This document shows positions 48,283 through 57,491 of a stretch of DNA of 64,000 nucleotides, in pieces; within the stretch, counting starts at the first letter, position 1; each line of letters opens with the position of its first letter. The DNA lies in the NCBI RefSeq assembly GCF_000149955.1, contig NC_030988.1:4711245-4775244 (forward strand), written 5' to 3'. The position numbers were made by a program, and so were the translations under genes. This DNA is from Fusarium oxysporum f. sp. lycopersici 4287. Taxonomy: Eukaryota; Ascomycota; Sordariomycetes; Hypocreales; Nectriaceae. The notes under the pieces are model-generated. The model ran no database searches, was not told the DNA's origin, and saw only the letters and a list, made by a program, of their open reading frames with translations.

Positions 48283-49206
48283 ATGTCTAATCAACAACCA
48301 GGCAACTACATGATGGGTGAAGGAGGATCTATGGCAGTCGATTTTATAAGAAGTAAGCTGGGTGTCGACGCTTTCAATACACTACCCATTTCCTCCAATC
48401 CTATTTGGGAGCAATGGTGTTCAATGGACCAGCGAGCCTTTCCTCAGTCGGGGGAAAAAGGCAATTTGGTGAGCGTTTACAGGCAGAATAAATTCATGTT
48501 CAATGATTCCCTGCCTACCTCCCTAGCCAGTTCCCTGGATCACTGGAGTGATCCATACCCTGCCGCCACCTTCACGGCTACACCCTCAGCCTTTCAGACG
48601 CGGTATTCCCAAACATCCCACCAGTTAGGCCTCCCGTCTCCGCCCTTAACTGCTAAAAGGGAGGAGCGTCAAAAGAGGAAGCATTGCTTAAACAAAAATT
48701 CAACTCGCAAACTTTGGAGACGAAATTCCTCTCAAGACACCAAAGCCAATACAGCGACGGGAGGAGGAGGAGGAGGAGGAGGAGGAGGAGGAGGAGGAGG
48801 AGGAGGTACTGGCTGTTCAAACAGACCTTGCGGTACCCACGGCGACCATGGTAATGAGCACTCAGACCAACAAGACAAGAACCATAGCCAACATGCAAAA
48901 GAAAGGAATCGTATTGCAGCCGGCAAATACCGAGCTAAGAATCGAGAACATAGGCTAAGAGTCCAGTTACAGGTGCAAGAGCTGGAACAAACCAATCACG
49001 ACCTGTCCAACTGCGTAGCCAACCTGACTCGTGAGGTCCAGGAGCTCAAGATGAAGCTTTTACAACATACCGATTGCGACTGCTCGCTCATCCATGACTA
49101 CCTCGCCGCAGAGGCCCAGCGCTACGCTTGTGGACTCAGTAAGCAATCGCAGCTCGAGGCTATTCCCCCAGCGCAGCATGCAATTAAAGTACCACAAGGA
49201 GAATAA
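48283..49206 (+). CDS. bZIP transcription factor
   Basis: An intronless frame of 307 codons. The basic region begins near residue 205: AKERNRIAAGKYRAKNREHR, with the N-x7-R signature (N209, R217). It is followed by a zipper (VQELEQTNHDL through EVQELKMKLLQHTDCDC). The N-terminal half is Ser/Pro-rich with a PLTAKREERQKRK segment. Residues about 160-175 are 16 glycines encoded by an uninterrupted GGA repeat. The layout recalls fungal Atf/Aft-type stress or development regulators, but the orthology is not certain. Two shorter zipper-only relatives flank it on either side. Confidence 0.85.
   Translation: MSNQQPGNYMMGEGGSMAVDFIRSKLGVDAFNTLPISSNPIWEQWCSMDQRAFPQSGEKGNLVSVYRQNKFMFNDSLPTSLASSLDHWSDPYPAATFTATPSAFQTRYSQTSHQLGLPSPPLTAKREERQKRKHCLNKNSTRKLWRRNSSQDTKANTATGGGGGGGGGGGGGGGGTGCSNRPCGTHGDHGNEHSDQQDKNHSQHAKERNRIAAGKYRAKNREHRLRVQLQVQELEQTNHDLSNCVANLTREVQELKMKLLQHTDCDCSLIHDYLAAEAQRYACGLSKQSQLEAIPPAQHAIKVPQGE
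48759..48806 (+). repeat. GGA trinucleotide repeat inside the bZIP gene
   Basis: Sixteen pure GGA units encode polyglycine. Pure coding repeats of this length are prone to length change between strains. Confidence 0.95.
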
Positions 49207-49462
49207 ATTTGAGGATGGGGAATCGAATAGTGTTGATACCATTATTTTTTTGTCTATTTATCTTGGCGTGTATATGTCTGAGGTTCTTATTCTCACGGAA
49301 TACTCGTGCCGATATGAGCACGGGAATCGTTCTATGTTTATAGTCGCCCTGAAGAATGCTCTGGTCTCACGATCCCCCTATCTCTCTAGTCCGCTCGCTG
49401 TATCGTTATATTGGCATGTTTCGGAGCGCTCCGCGTGTGATGGTCCGATTGGCTTTATAGCA

Positions 49463-49675
49463 CTAGAGGGAGTGAGTGCAGCCTCGTGGAGAACCGCAGC
49501 ACTTCTTATGTGCCAGAAGAATGTATTTTAAATTGACAAGCTCCATTCGTAGTTGGGATATCTCGATCTTTAATATTAAGTTCTGTAAATGGTGATCCTC
49601 ATGAGAACGCAGACCTGCTAACTGGTTACTGCTAGGCTCGTCGCGGGACATGGCAGGTCTCCGGAATGTAGCCAT
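49463..49675 (-). CDS. bZIP-derived zipper-only small protein
   Basis: A frame of 70 codons, convergent with the bZIP gene. It reads MSRDEPSSNQLAGLRSHEDH, then a heptad helix (LILKIEISQLRMELVNLKYILLAH), then KKCCGSPRGCTHSL. It aligns residue for residue with the small protein at 46975: LAGL-x-S, then L-x2-L-x-Y-x-LL with AH, then CCG-x3-6-CTHS. It has no basic region. It could be an independent small gene or a fragment; an intron at the 3' end would extend it. Confidence 0.5.
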   Translation of the reverse strand: MATFRRPAMSRDEPSSNQLAGLRSHEDHHLQNLILKIEISQLRMELVNLKYILLAHKKCCGSPRGCTHSL

Positions 49676-50851
49676 CGTACTAGCATACGCCCACTAGACT
49701 TCTTTTGACTTAGAATTAATAAATGTACGAGGTCACTGCTTTAGATGCCTTACAGATAGATGATGTCAACTTTGCCGCTGGCTGGCTCCTACTGTACGTA
49801 GGCAAATTAACGAGGATGATTCTGTAAGGAACTCATACAGAGGTCTCAAGTCCCTAAAGACGCGGAAAAGCGGCCTTTTATCCCCTCTTTACTATTAGGT
49901 CGATTAAGGGACATTGGAGTTTTAAATATCTCAGTATGACGTGAAGATGTCATGAGCTTCCCATCACAGGACTGTCATAATTAATCATAAGAGTCACTGC
50001 GGAAGTAGCGGTTCATTCCAGATGGCGCACTCTGCTAGAAAATGGAATTCAAATAAAATGAGATTTCTAAGGCTCAAATGTTCAAGATCTCACTGGTGAT
50101 AAGCTCCCTCCTCTCTATCGACAACATCAGACTTCTGAACCTGGATCTCCTTGCTCTACCACCTGCCAATTATAATCAACCGACTGGCGCACCTTTACAC
50201 GGTGCTCGCCACTCCGCTGGGATATTAATGCCGAGGGTGTATGGGTTGTAAAAGACGGAAAAAGGATGCTTTGGTTGTCTTCGGAGTATTGAGTGTTGGA
50301 ATCGGCTCTGGTGGGATCAACAATTGCTATCAGCTGTCGTTTAGCTCGTGTACCGGTAATGAAGTTCTGTTAGAGAGTAGATAGACAGGGGCTTATAGTA
50401 GGCCCCACCCATATCCGAATTCTTCCGTGTCCCTGGTCATATGCGTGTATGATTTCTTGGGGTTGATAGCTGGGTGATCTAGAGAGCATGTATGTATGCC
50501 TCAAATCTATACCTGAGGCCGTAGTCCCTAGCTTGATGCTCACAGCAGATTCTATTGATCTGGCAGAATAGTATTGCAGCACTCCTTGGCTCGTTAAGAT
50601 ACATCCCACCCATCTGAAAGTCCGCTGATCCAGACGAGCATGATGGCATCAAGCTCACCCACAATCCTCGAGTCTTGTACAGTAATGCACTTGTAGGCCC
50701 GATCCGCCTCGTCAAGGCCTCCCATCAGAACTGGCGTAGAATCCGAATAACAGCAGCATCAATTGTGCCATATCTATTTCAAGAAGTGTTTTCACATCCT
50801 CGGCTCCCTAAAGCCGACTTCTCACCTCGTGCCGAATTAAACCTAGAAGAA
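49676..50851. other. spacer left of the hairpin-rich element
   Basis: Frames below 80 codons on both strands, such as 50675-50860 plus (which ends inside the left repeat of the element) and 50370-50715 minus. No motif was found. Confidence 0.4.
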
Positions 50852-50873
50852 GTAAAATAGATAAGCCCTTTCG
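50852..50873 (+). repeat. 22-bp direct repeat, left end of hairpin-rich element
   Basis: Identical over 22 bases to 55272-55293. The similarity stops right after it (GGATTAG here, CGGAGCA on the right). It could be a target-site duplication, a terminal repeat or the product of site-specific integration. Confidence 0.85.
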
Positions 50874-51247
50874 GGATTAGTAGTTTCGTTTCGAGTCCCT
50901 TCGGTCCTCTCACTCACACGTCGCACTTCGTGCTCCGTAAGTTTATTCCCGAATCTTGGCCATCTTTTCGAGGTGATCCCCGCTACGTTTCGGCCTACGG
51001 TTCCTGGATGACCACTTCCACTGAGGTTATCCCCTGTCTTGATTACAGTGACACCTCGCTTGAGCTCGGTGTTTGTCTACATTCTTTCGCATTCATGATT
51101 ACGATTAAGAATAATTACTACAACTGTCTACATGTTCGCACCACTACGTCACTGCTAATTGAGATAAGATGTACGGTTCGCTTTATTACTCCGTGTTGCT
51201 CACATTCAATGACAGATTCACAAAAAAAGTGAAGCCATCACGACTTC

Positions 51248-51788
51248 CTAATCAACCACTTTCACAAAACCTCCAATACCTGTCCCCTGGAACTTGTACC
51301 GGTCGCACTCCTCCCGTAACAGCACTGTCTTAATCGAAAAAATACGCTGACGCACGTCCTTTGGACTATTCCGACATATCTCTCCACTCTGCTGGCGATA
51401 CCTGTCAAGCAAATCTCGTGGGTCCAAGACCAACGCATTCTCCGGCATTCCCTGCATGCCTCGTCTACGGCAATCCGCAACCTGCTGGAACCCTGCCTCC
51501 AGCGTGTCACAGTAAAAACACCATAACCTTATGGGTTCATCCACCGTTCCGGTGAAAGCACATTTCCCAATGTATATGTGACCTCTCAGGATAGAAACGA
51601 ACGCTCTTCAGATGAACCCGCCTACCGGATTCCCACTGCGCGTCGAAAAGACGTACCAAGTTCTGCCTCATCTGTTTCGGCGTCAAATAGACCCTCCTTC
51701 GGTCGGGTTCTGTCGAATAAACCTCACCCCGTTCGGCTCCACCTAACGGTGACTGGCTCATCCTGAGTCCTGTCGTGACCTCCGTCAC
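51248..51788 (-). pseudogene. unknown coding remnant inside hairpin-rich element
   Basis: Two overlapping minus-strand frames (51537-51788 and 51248-51544) read as one protein of about 180 residues if a one-base shift near 51580-51545 is allowed. Parts are YLTPKQMRQNLVRLFDAQWE, then GTVDEPIRLWCFYCDTLEAG, then ENALVLDPRDLLDRYRQQSG, ending VKVVD and a stop. Residue use looks like a real protein. I do not recognise the family. On the minus strand it lies downstream of hairpin array A. Confidence 0.4.
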
Positions 51789-52046
51789 TCTCTACTATAG
51801 TCTCGACGTCCCGTCTCGATCTAAGAATAGGACAGACACGCCTTCCGTCGTGAATCACTATCGTGATCTCAACACATTGAGATAATCTCACTCCGTTCAC
51901 CAACAGTCGGTCGCCTCAGCTCCCGCTTACATTTAGTCAGTCATGCATCCATGCACTCCGATCTCTCGATCATGAAATAAATATCCAACTCACCTCTTCG
52001 TTGGCCACTACCGTGGACTCAATTGGAATTGAGAGTCGTTCGTCCC

Positions 52047-52061
52047 TCACTTACCCCAGTC
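52047..52061. repeat. 15-bp target-site duplication, left copy
   Basis: TCACTTACCCCAGTC, identical to 52716-52730, flanks the LINE-related insertion. Confidence 0.88.
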
Positions 52062-52715
52062 TTTTTGTTTGTTTGTTTGTTTGTATATTTTTCGTCTGGG
52101 TGGCTGTAACGAAGCCAGATCTCCTACTGGAGCAAAAGACGTGCTGAGCTAGCTAGGTACAGGGAAACCCCGCTTCCTTCACCATCCAGCATACCAATGG
52201 CACAAAAGGTGCTGTATTTCTCAAGCCCGTCACCCGTCAGCGGGTTCGGGGGCAATCTATTGTCGAACTTTTTCCACCGACCAGAATTCTCTCGCGCATC
52301 ACTACATCTGCCGACGCAGTCCACAATCTCCAGTAACCAAGTTGTAGCTCGTAGTCGACTGTCGCGGCGGCAGGGAAAAACCTCGGGAAGGAATCAGAGG
52401 CCGACGGTGCGGCTTGCCTTCAAAGGAGAAAAACCCATCGCAATCGGCGTCGTTGATCGGGAGGATGTCGCTACCGATGCCATGGGCATCGTCCTCCGAT
52501 ATCTAAGGCGTTCTGGTTCTGAGGTGCCGCCATTAGATCCGACAAAGGTGTTGTCAGAGAAGGCGAACTCTCCAAAATTCCTTCTCTGAAAACTGCTGTT
52601 AGGGAGCCGATAGCATCCCCGCAGTTTTGTGTGGTCGCGTGGCCTGCAGAAAATCCCGCTCCTAACACGGCACTAACAGTGCGTGCCAAGAAAGAATTTT
52701 TACAGGGGAGAGTTG
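52062..52715 (-). mobile_element. short LINE-related retroelement (truncated LINE or SINE)
   Basis: It is flanked by a perfect 15-bp duplication. On the minus strand it ends in ACGAAAAATATAC followed by CAAA repeats. Before that come CTAGCTCAGCACGTC and ATATGCTGGATGG-like segments that match the 3' region of the LINE at 30-36 kb (for example CCGCTGACGGGT, TTTGTGCC, GCTGGATGG, AGCTCAGCACGTC, ACGAAAAATATAC). The 3' hairpin of the large LINE is not conserved here. The 5' 350 bases do not match the LINE. It is therefore either a 5'-truncated member of a related family or a non-autonomous element borrowing the LINE tail. Confidence 0.8.
52197..52589 (+). other. open frame antisense to the LINE-related insertion
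   Basis: 130 codons on the plus strand lie wholly within the minus-strand retroelement. A zinc-finger or enzyme motif is absent. Because the element's polarity is minus, I read this frame as fortuitous, but it is long for its position. Confidence 0.25.
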
Positions 52716-52730
52716 TCACTTACCCCAGTC
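52716..52730. repeat. 15-bp target-site duplication, right copy
   Basis: TCACTTACCCCAGTC, identical to 52047-52061. Confidence 0.88.
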
Positions 52731-52971
52731 GCCTCGGCTCCTGGATGTGTATAGGGTAATGAATGACCGTTCACCCGTTCACTCACTTCTCTCGAAGCAT
52801 CATCTGCTCACTCATTCGCAACGGACTGGCGTCCTAGATGAAAGTTCGCCGGTGCTCACACTCGTTTCACTCAAACAATGTTGTTTGGAAAAGGATTTCC
52901 AAAAACCACATCCGTGGAAAGTCGTCCCTCCTTATACGTCCTCGCACCCATGCTGCGGGGTAATGAATCCC

Positions 52972-53337
52972 GACCAGATCGTTCGTACCTCACTCATTGG
53001 TCTATGATAACGGGTCTCCACTCATCCTTCGTTTCAACCTCTTAGAACGCAGCACCGGTCGTCCCTCCCTCCTTGCTGCCTAAAACAACACTCATCGCCT
53101 TTGGCTCTTCGCCTATCAACCCTCACTTCGTTCGTTTAGGTAAGACTGACATGGTCGACCTGCGATCGCGGTCAGATTGTCCCATGTCCCATCGTCCCCC
53201 TTAACCAATGTTATATATCGCGTTCCGCGATCAAGGGGGACTTCTAGTCTCGCTGTGCTCGACACGTCGTGACAAGTCACTCCTTAACATTCGTCCTGTC
53301 GGACTCATGGGACAACCCTTCGTGCTACTTCGGGTTG
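52972..53337 (-). ncRNA. hairpin array, copy A (structured sequence)
   Basis: Hairpins in order are GACCA/TGGTC (52972-53002), CCTAAA/TTTAGG (53079-53140), GACATGG/CCATGTC (53148-53188) enclosing ACC-GCG/CGC-GGT (53158-53172), GTCCCCCTT/AAGGGGGAC (53194-53241) enclosing ATCGCG-TTC-CGCGAT (53217-53231), GTCC-TGTC-GGAC (53293-53304) and CAACCC/GGGTTG (53313-53337). Copy B, 1887 bases to the right, has hairpins at the same places with different inner stems. Strand is uncertain; minus is chosen because frames follow on that strand. Whether it is transcribed is unknown. Confidence 0.45.
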
Positions 53338-54139
53338 CTAACAACTTTGCTGGCGCTCGTTGTATCTTTGTTGGACATAAATGTCAAACAGTTTTCAATT
53401 CTTGTCAGAATTTCTCATACTAATTACGTGGACCTTGATTCTCAAGTGTCCTGTTTATTATGTAGCATCGGTTCGAGTCACTCCGTTCCTCTCCCTCGCA
53501 CGTCAGCCTTCGGCTTCCGTAAGAAAAGGAAAAAAACTCTAGCCATCCCTCCGCGGGGCTCGTAACTATTCCCGCTCAATTTGGGCCTACGCTTGTGTGG
53601 TTTACTACCCCGCTCCGGGTTATGGCTACGTATGAGGGTATTCACAGATGGATTTTAGTAGCACTTCGCCTTCGGCTCAGTGTTTTATAATTATCATTTA
53701 CATTTACTTTTACATTCACTTGTCCCAAGTTCCGGATTTACGTTTGCACACGACCTCGTGCAAAAATATGTGATCACTACAAAAGATGTTCATTCCGGAT
53801 GTCATTCACCATCACTTAATTATTCTAATTTGCATTCACTCTCGTTTATTGTTATGTACAATCACTCATTTCATTTCGTAAGGCTATCGCCAGTCTCAAT
53901 CTATTCTAGTCTGTACTCTGTCCAGCCTCCCCTTCGGGTTCCGTTTCGGATAAATCCCAGATTCTCCGACAGTCACGTAAAAGAGACTCTCTCTCTTCGA
54001 TCCACTGCTGCCTACCACTTTGTGGCAGTACCTCTACCGTCCTGGTTGCTTGTCGCAACAGTACGGGCCGTCGTTATACACAAAACTAGAGACATCCAAG
54101 AACATCTCCGCCTCCCTTTCCAAGTCCAGCAATGGCCAC

Positions 54140-54655
54140 TTACCCGGAAAGTGGTTGATCGAGATCAGGTAAAAATATGATAAAACACTCTGTCATGGTT
54201 TGTCCCGACAACCAGACATCCGTTGACACACGTGCCGTGTGATAGAGATGCCTCCAGCACTCCTTCATTCGTCCTCCGTCCTCAAAGGCTAAGAAGATCG
54301 CCAGTGTCGAGCCACCCGCATCCACGGGTCCATGCTCGTCCCCTTCCGGGAACTCCACCAGTCGTGCTCCTGCCCGACTCTGTAGCTGACGCAACAGTGA
54401 ATATTCACCTTCACCTGGTTCGGTGTCACTCTGTTCGTCTCGGTCCCCTTCGATCACCGCATCATGCCATGCGTCTAGTGTAGCAGAGGACTCACTCCTT
54501 GAGTCATTGCTCTCGCACTCTGAACATTGACAGGCAACACCCGTGTCGCCCGCCCTCTCGGGCTCTTGAAGCTCACCCCGTTCGCTCACTCTTACAGATA
54601 AACTTGCATCACTCCGTGATCCCGTCTCTCGTTCTCTTAACTCGAACATACTCAC
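54140..54655 (-). CDS. unknown acidic protein inside hairpin-rich element
   Basis: An open frame of 171 codons from ATG 54655. The N-terminal 90 residues are acidic and Ser-rich (CECESNDSRSES-like region; GDRDEQSDTEPGEGEY); the C-terminal part looks folded (ARLVEFPEGDEHGP, STLAIFLAFEDGGRMKECWR, DVWLSGQTMTECFIIFLPDL). It starts about 200 bases downstream of hairpin array B on the minus strand. No family is recognised. Its hydrophobic/acidic alternation is unlike the other small frames in this element, so I think it is real, at moderate confidence. Confidence 0.45.
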   Translation of the reverse strand: MSMFELRERETGSRSDASLSVRVSERGELQEPERAGDTGVACQCSECESNDSRSESSATLDAWHDAVIEGDRDEQSDTEPGEGEYSLLRQLQSRAGARLVEFPEGDEHGPVDAGGSTLAIFLAFEDGGRMKECWRHLYHTARVSTDVWLSGQTMTECFIIFLPDLDQPLSG

Positions 54656-54855
54656 TTAATTTTCCCCAAAATTAATCTGCCCGCAGATACCACTCCTCTC
54701 TGTCGCGAGTGCTCGTCGTCCCTCCTCATACACTGTTTCCAAGACCTTGCTTGGAAAAATAAATAAAGAAGAGAGTTCGCCCGCTCACTCCACCTCTCTG
54801 GGGAATTCGTCCCTCATATACCCTTCACTGCCCCCAGTTCAGGGTGGGTGGGTAT

Positions 54856-55215
54856 GACCAGACCGTTCGCTCCGCTCTCTATGGTCAACGCCAACGGGCC
54901 TTCGTTCCTCCGTCACTTCGACCTCTTAGAACTCAGCATCCCTCGTCCCTCGGGCATTGCTGCCTAAAAACAATGTCCACTCATTCTTCGTGAACCTATC
55001 AACGGCCGCTCCTCCGTCGCTGCTTAGGAAGACTGACATGGTCGCCCACAGTCGTGGTCAGATTGTCCCATGTCCCATCGTCCCCCTTTACCAATGTTAA
55101 GAACGCCTGTCGGCGTTAAAGGGGGACTTCTAGCTCCACTACGTTCCGCTCGTCGGTACAAGTACCTCCCTACCATTTCGGTCTTCGACCTCATGGGACA
55201 CTACTTCGCAGTGTC
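54856..55215 (-). ncRNA. hairpin array, copy B (structured sequence)
   Basis: It is collinear with copy A. Conserved outer stems are GACCA/TGGTC (54856-54886), CCTAA/TTAGG (54963-55028), GACATGG/CCATGTC (55035-55074) and GTCCCCCTT/AAGGGGGAC (55080-55127). Changed but still paired inner stems are CCAC-AGTC-GTGG (55046-55057), AACGCC-TGTC-GGCGTT (55102-55117), GGTC-TTC-GACC (55180-55190) and GACACT/AGTGTC (55197-55215). The unpaired linkers, for example CAGATTGTCCC and ACCAATGTTA, are nearly identical to copy A. Confidence 0.45.
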
Positions 55216-55271
55216 ATAGTAACTTGGTGTAAACCCCAAGTCACTTTTTGTTCAAAAAGATAAGACTTTTT

Positions 55272-55293
55272 GTAAAATAGATAAGCCCTTTCG
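55272..55293 (+). repeat. 22-bp direct repeat, right end of hairpin-rich element
   Basis: Identical to 50852-50873; see there. Confidence 0.85.
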
Positions 55294-57491
55294 CGGAGCA
55301 CAACGATTGATAAGATCATCAGTCATGCAAATAAGGCCTAAGGAGGCTGCCCAAATCTAAAATACCCTTGTCAGGTATGTATGGAGTCAAGGACGAGAGA
55401 AAGATCTACCAAGTTAAAGTTGCCCGTGATCAGATTCGGAGAGTTCTCGCTGGCTGTTCTACCCCCCATGGGGCTTTCGGATCCTGTTGTGTTGGGCTTG
55501 CGGGGAAGGGTTGTCATCCTGAGCAATAATAGGGGGACGGCCGAATGCTACGGGCCCACCAAGAACGAAGCATAAACTATAACAGTGAAAATGCAAAGCT
55601 CAAAGGGTGATTAGAAACCTGAGGAGCTCCTAACAGTTTATAGGGCACGTTAACTTTCATTATGATCTCGCCAGCAGCGCCGCCTTTCATTTTATGGGAT
55701 ATCTTCGCGTCGCCAAACGGGAAAGCAAGAAAAAAGGAAAACAAAAAGTGACACTAGGATACCAAGTTTCTCAAAGGGGCTGCGAGGTGGGGAAGACCAG
55801 GCTCGATATTCCAATTAAGCCAATAGCAATCCGGTTAGGGTCCCTTGTGATAAAGAGTTGACAAACTGGGGTGAGAAATTTGCCATGTTTCACGGATGAT
55901 GTTGTTTCCGCGCCAGTGTCTTGACTGAATCTGGCAAGACAGCCAGCCATGATCAGCATTATTCAGAGAAATCGAGACCAACACCACCAAGACACGGCAG
56001 CTGGACAGAGCGGACACTAAAGTAGGAGTTGGGGATGTGAGAGTAAAAGATTCGCACCCAGCACACTTTACCTGCCAGCTTTTAGAGAAAGTGGCGCCAT
56101 TAATGGTACGGCAAGGTAAGCAGCTAAGCGCTGAAGGGCGAAATAGAGACTCCCCTCACCAATAAGGTTAAAATTGGGCGACCTCTGAGGAGATGAAGGC
56201 CGGGAATTAGATAGGCTGCAAGAAAAGTGGAGTCTAGAGTACGTTTTCTGCCTTAGGCACTAAGCTTGGCTCCTCCGAAAAGCCAAAAGACGTCTTGCTG
56301 CTGCTTGGCACGGTGTGCTTGTATCCTCGTACATATCCAACATTCCATCCTAAAATGGCCGTCCTAACTTGGCTTTCAGGTGTGTTATCTCCATGGTGGC
56401 GATCAATTGTATCTGGGTTGTCGATTGAGTTGAAGCAGGGTGGAACGGTGTGTTTTATGTTACGTGCACGCTCGCACGGTTCACTGCTTAATCTTTTGTC
56501 CACCAGATGCGTGATTGATTTGAATTGAATGCCAGCCTGGTTATCTCCTAACATTACTTTGCTTATGTTCCTGTACGGCATTCAACGCCCTGTTTCATTA
56601 AGCACGTATCCCACTCAGCTAAAGAAACATCTCCAGCGCGCCTTGTCCTTTTTCTGAACTTTCTTCCGCGAACCCGGCTCTTGAATCCCCAGCCTGAATT
56701 AGGCCGCTTAAAGCTAGATACAGTATGTAGACAAGAAGCACTGTACTCCACCAAGTTGATATGGGAGAGACGTAGTACAGTCGAAGGAGACGAGAACCAC
56801 GCTCTATATTGCTGTAGATTCCTCAGAGACATTGTATGTGCAGTAGAATGAAGACAAAGCGTGTACGGTGTTTTTCGAGGACGACTTACGGGATTTTCAT
56901 GAGAGTTGATGAGGGACGTTCAAAAAAGTCAAACTTTTGGTATCACCAAACCAAATGTGAGAACGCCAATAGTTCATGACTAACCATAAACTCATAAGCA
57001 TTGTTTCTATGAGGGATATAAGAACTGTCAGCTAGTGGATGGCTAATCGTGTCATCAATTGCATCGGAGGTTATGATATCTCATCTGATGTATCGTAATA
57101 GACAAGCCGTGGTAGGCCGAAGACTGTCGAAAGGACTTCTTTTGGACGACAAATTCACCACTGCTAAGCCAATGCCATTCTGCATAGGAAACGCCTCACA
57201 GTGTATCATTTTCAGAGTTCCTAGTGATATATTTTGTACTTTTAAGTCTTTGTCGAGTTTCGGATGCGGGAAGCCAGGATATATCTCTAATTACAAGCGC
57301 TTTGATAGCGTTTATGTCCTGAAATGAAGCCTGATTGAATATGGATTGGCACTCAAGGGCCTTATTTTGACAAATATCAAAGGCAATGGCTACGGCTGAT
57401 AGGGAACTTTTGGGCAAACCGTAGCACCAAGTCTGTAAATACTTAAACATGGCCTAGACATTTTCACAAAGCACTTGATGAACCACCAAGA
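55294..57491. other. spacer right of the hairpin-rich element
   Basis: Frames of 60-115 codons (56234-56581 minus, 56563-56832 minus, 57049-57327 plus) have no motifs. The right end is the promoter side of the patatin-like gene. Confidence 0.4.

Larger units (their letters stand above)
50852..55293. mobile_element. unclassified hairpin-rich element with direct-repeat ends
   Basis: It is bounded by a perfect 22-bp direct repeat (50852-50873 and 55272-55293; begins GTAAAATAGATAAGCC). The interior has a texture unlike the rest of the window: short perfect hairpins with 3-4 base loops follow each other closely, many of the form xxxTTCGxxx. Two diverged copies of a hairpin array lie at 52972-53337 and 54856-55215. 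Minus-strand open frames follow each array (51248-51788 and 54140-54655). A 654-bp LINE-related insertion (52062-52715) interrupts it. No transposase, reverse transcriptase, helicase or recombinase motif was found. The classification as mobile rests only on the direct repeats and the abrupt change in composition. Confidence 0.5.

Noticed and set aside
48653..48995. Minus-strand frames with poly-Leu or poly-Pro in the bZIP gene
   Set aside because: They are reverse reading of the GGA repeat; the plus-strand bZIP motifs decide the frame.
50852..55293. The direct-repeat-bounded block as an LTR retrotransposon or CRISPR array
   Set aside because: The 22-bp ends are too short for LTRs and no gag/pol, primer-binding site or polypurine tract was seen; the internal repeats are two hairpin arrays, not regular spaced repeats, and the genome is eukaryotic.
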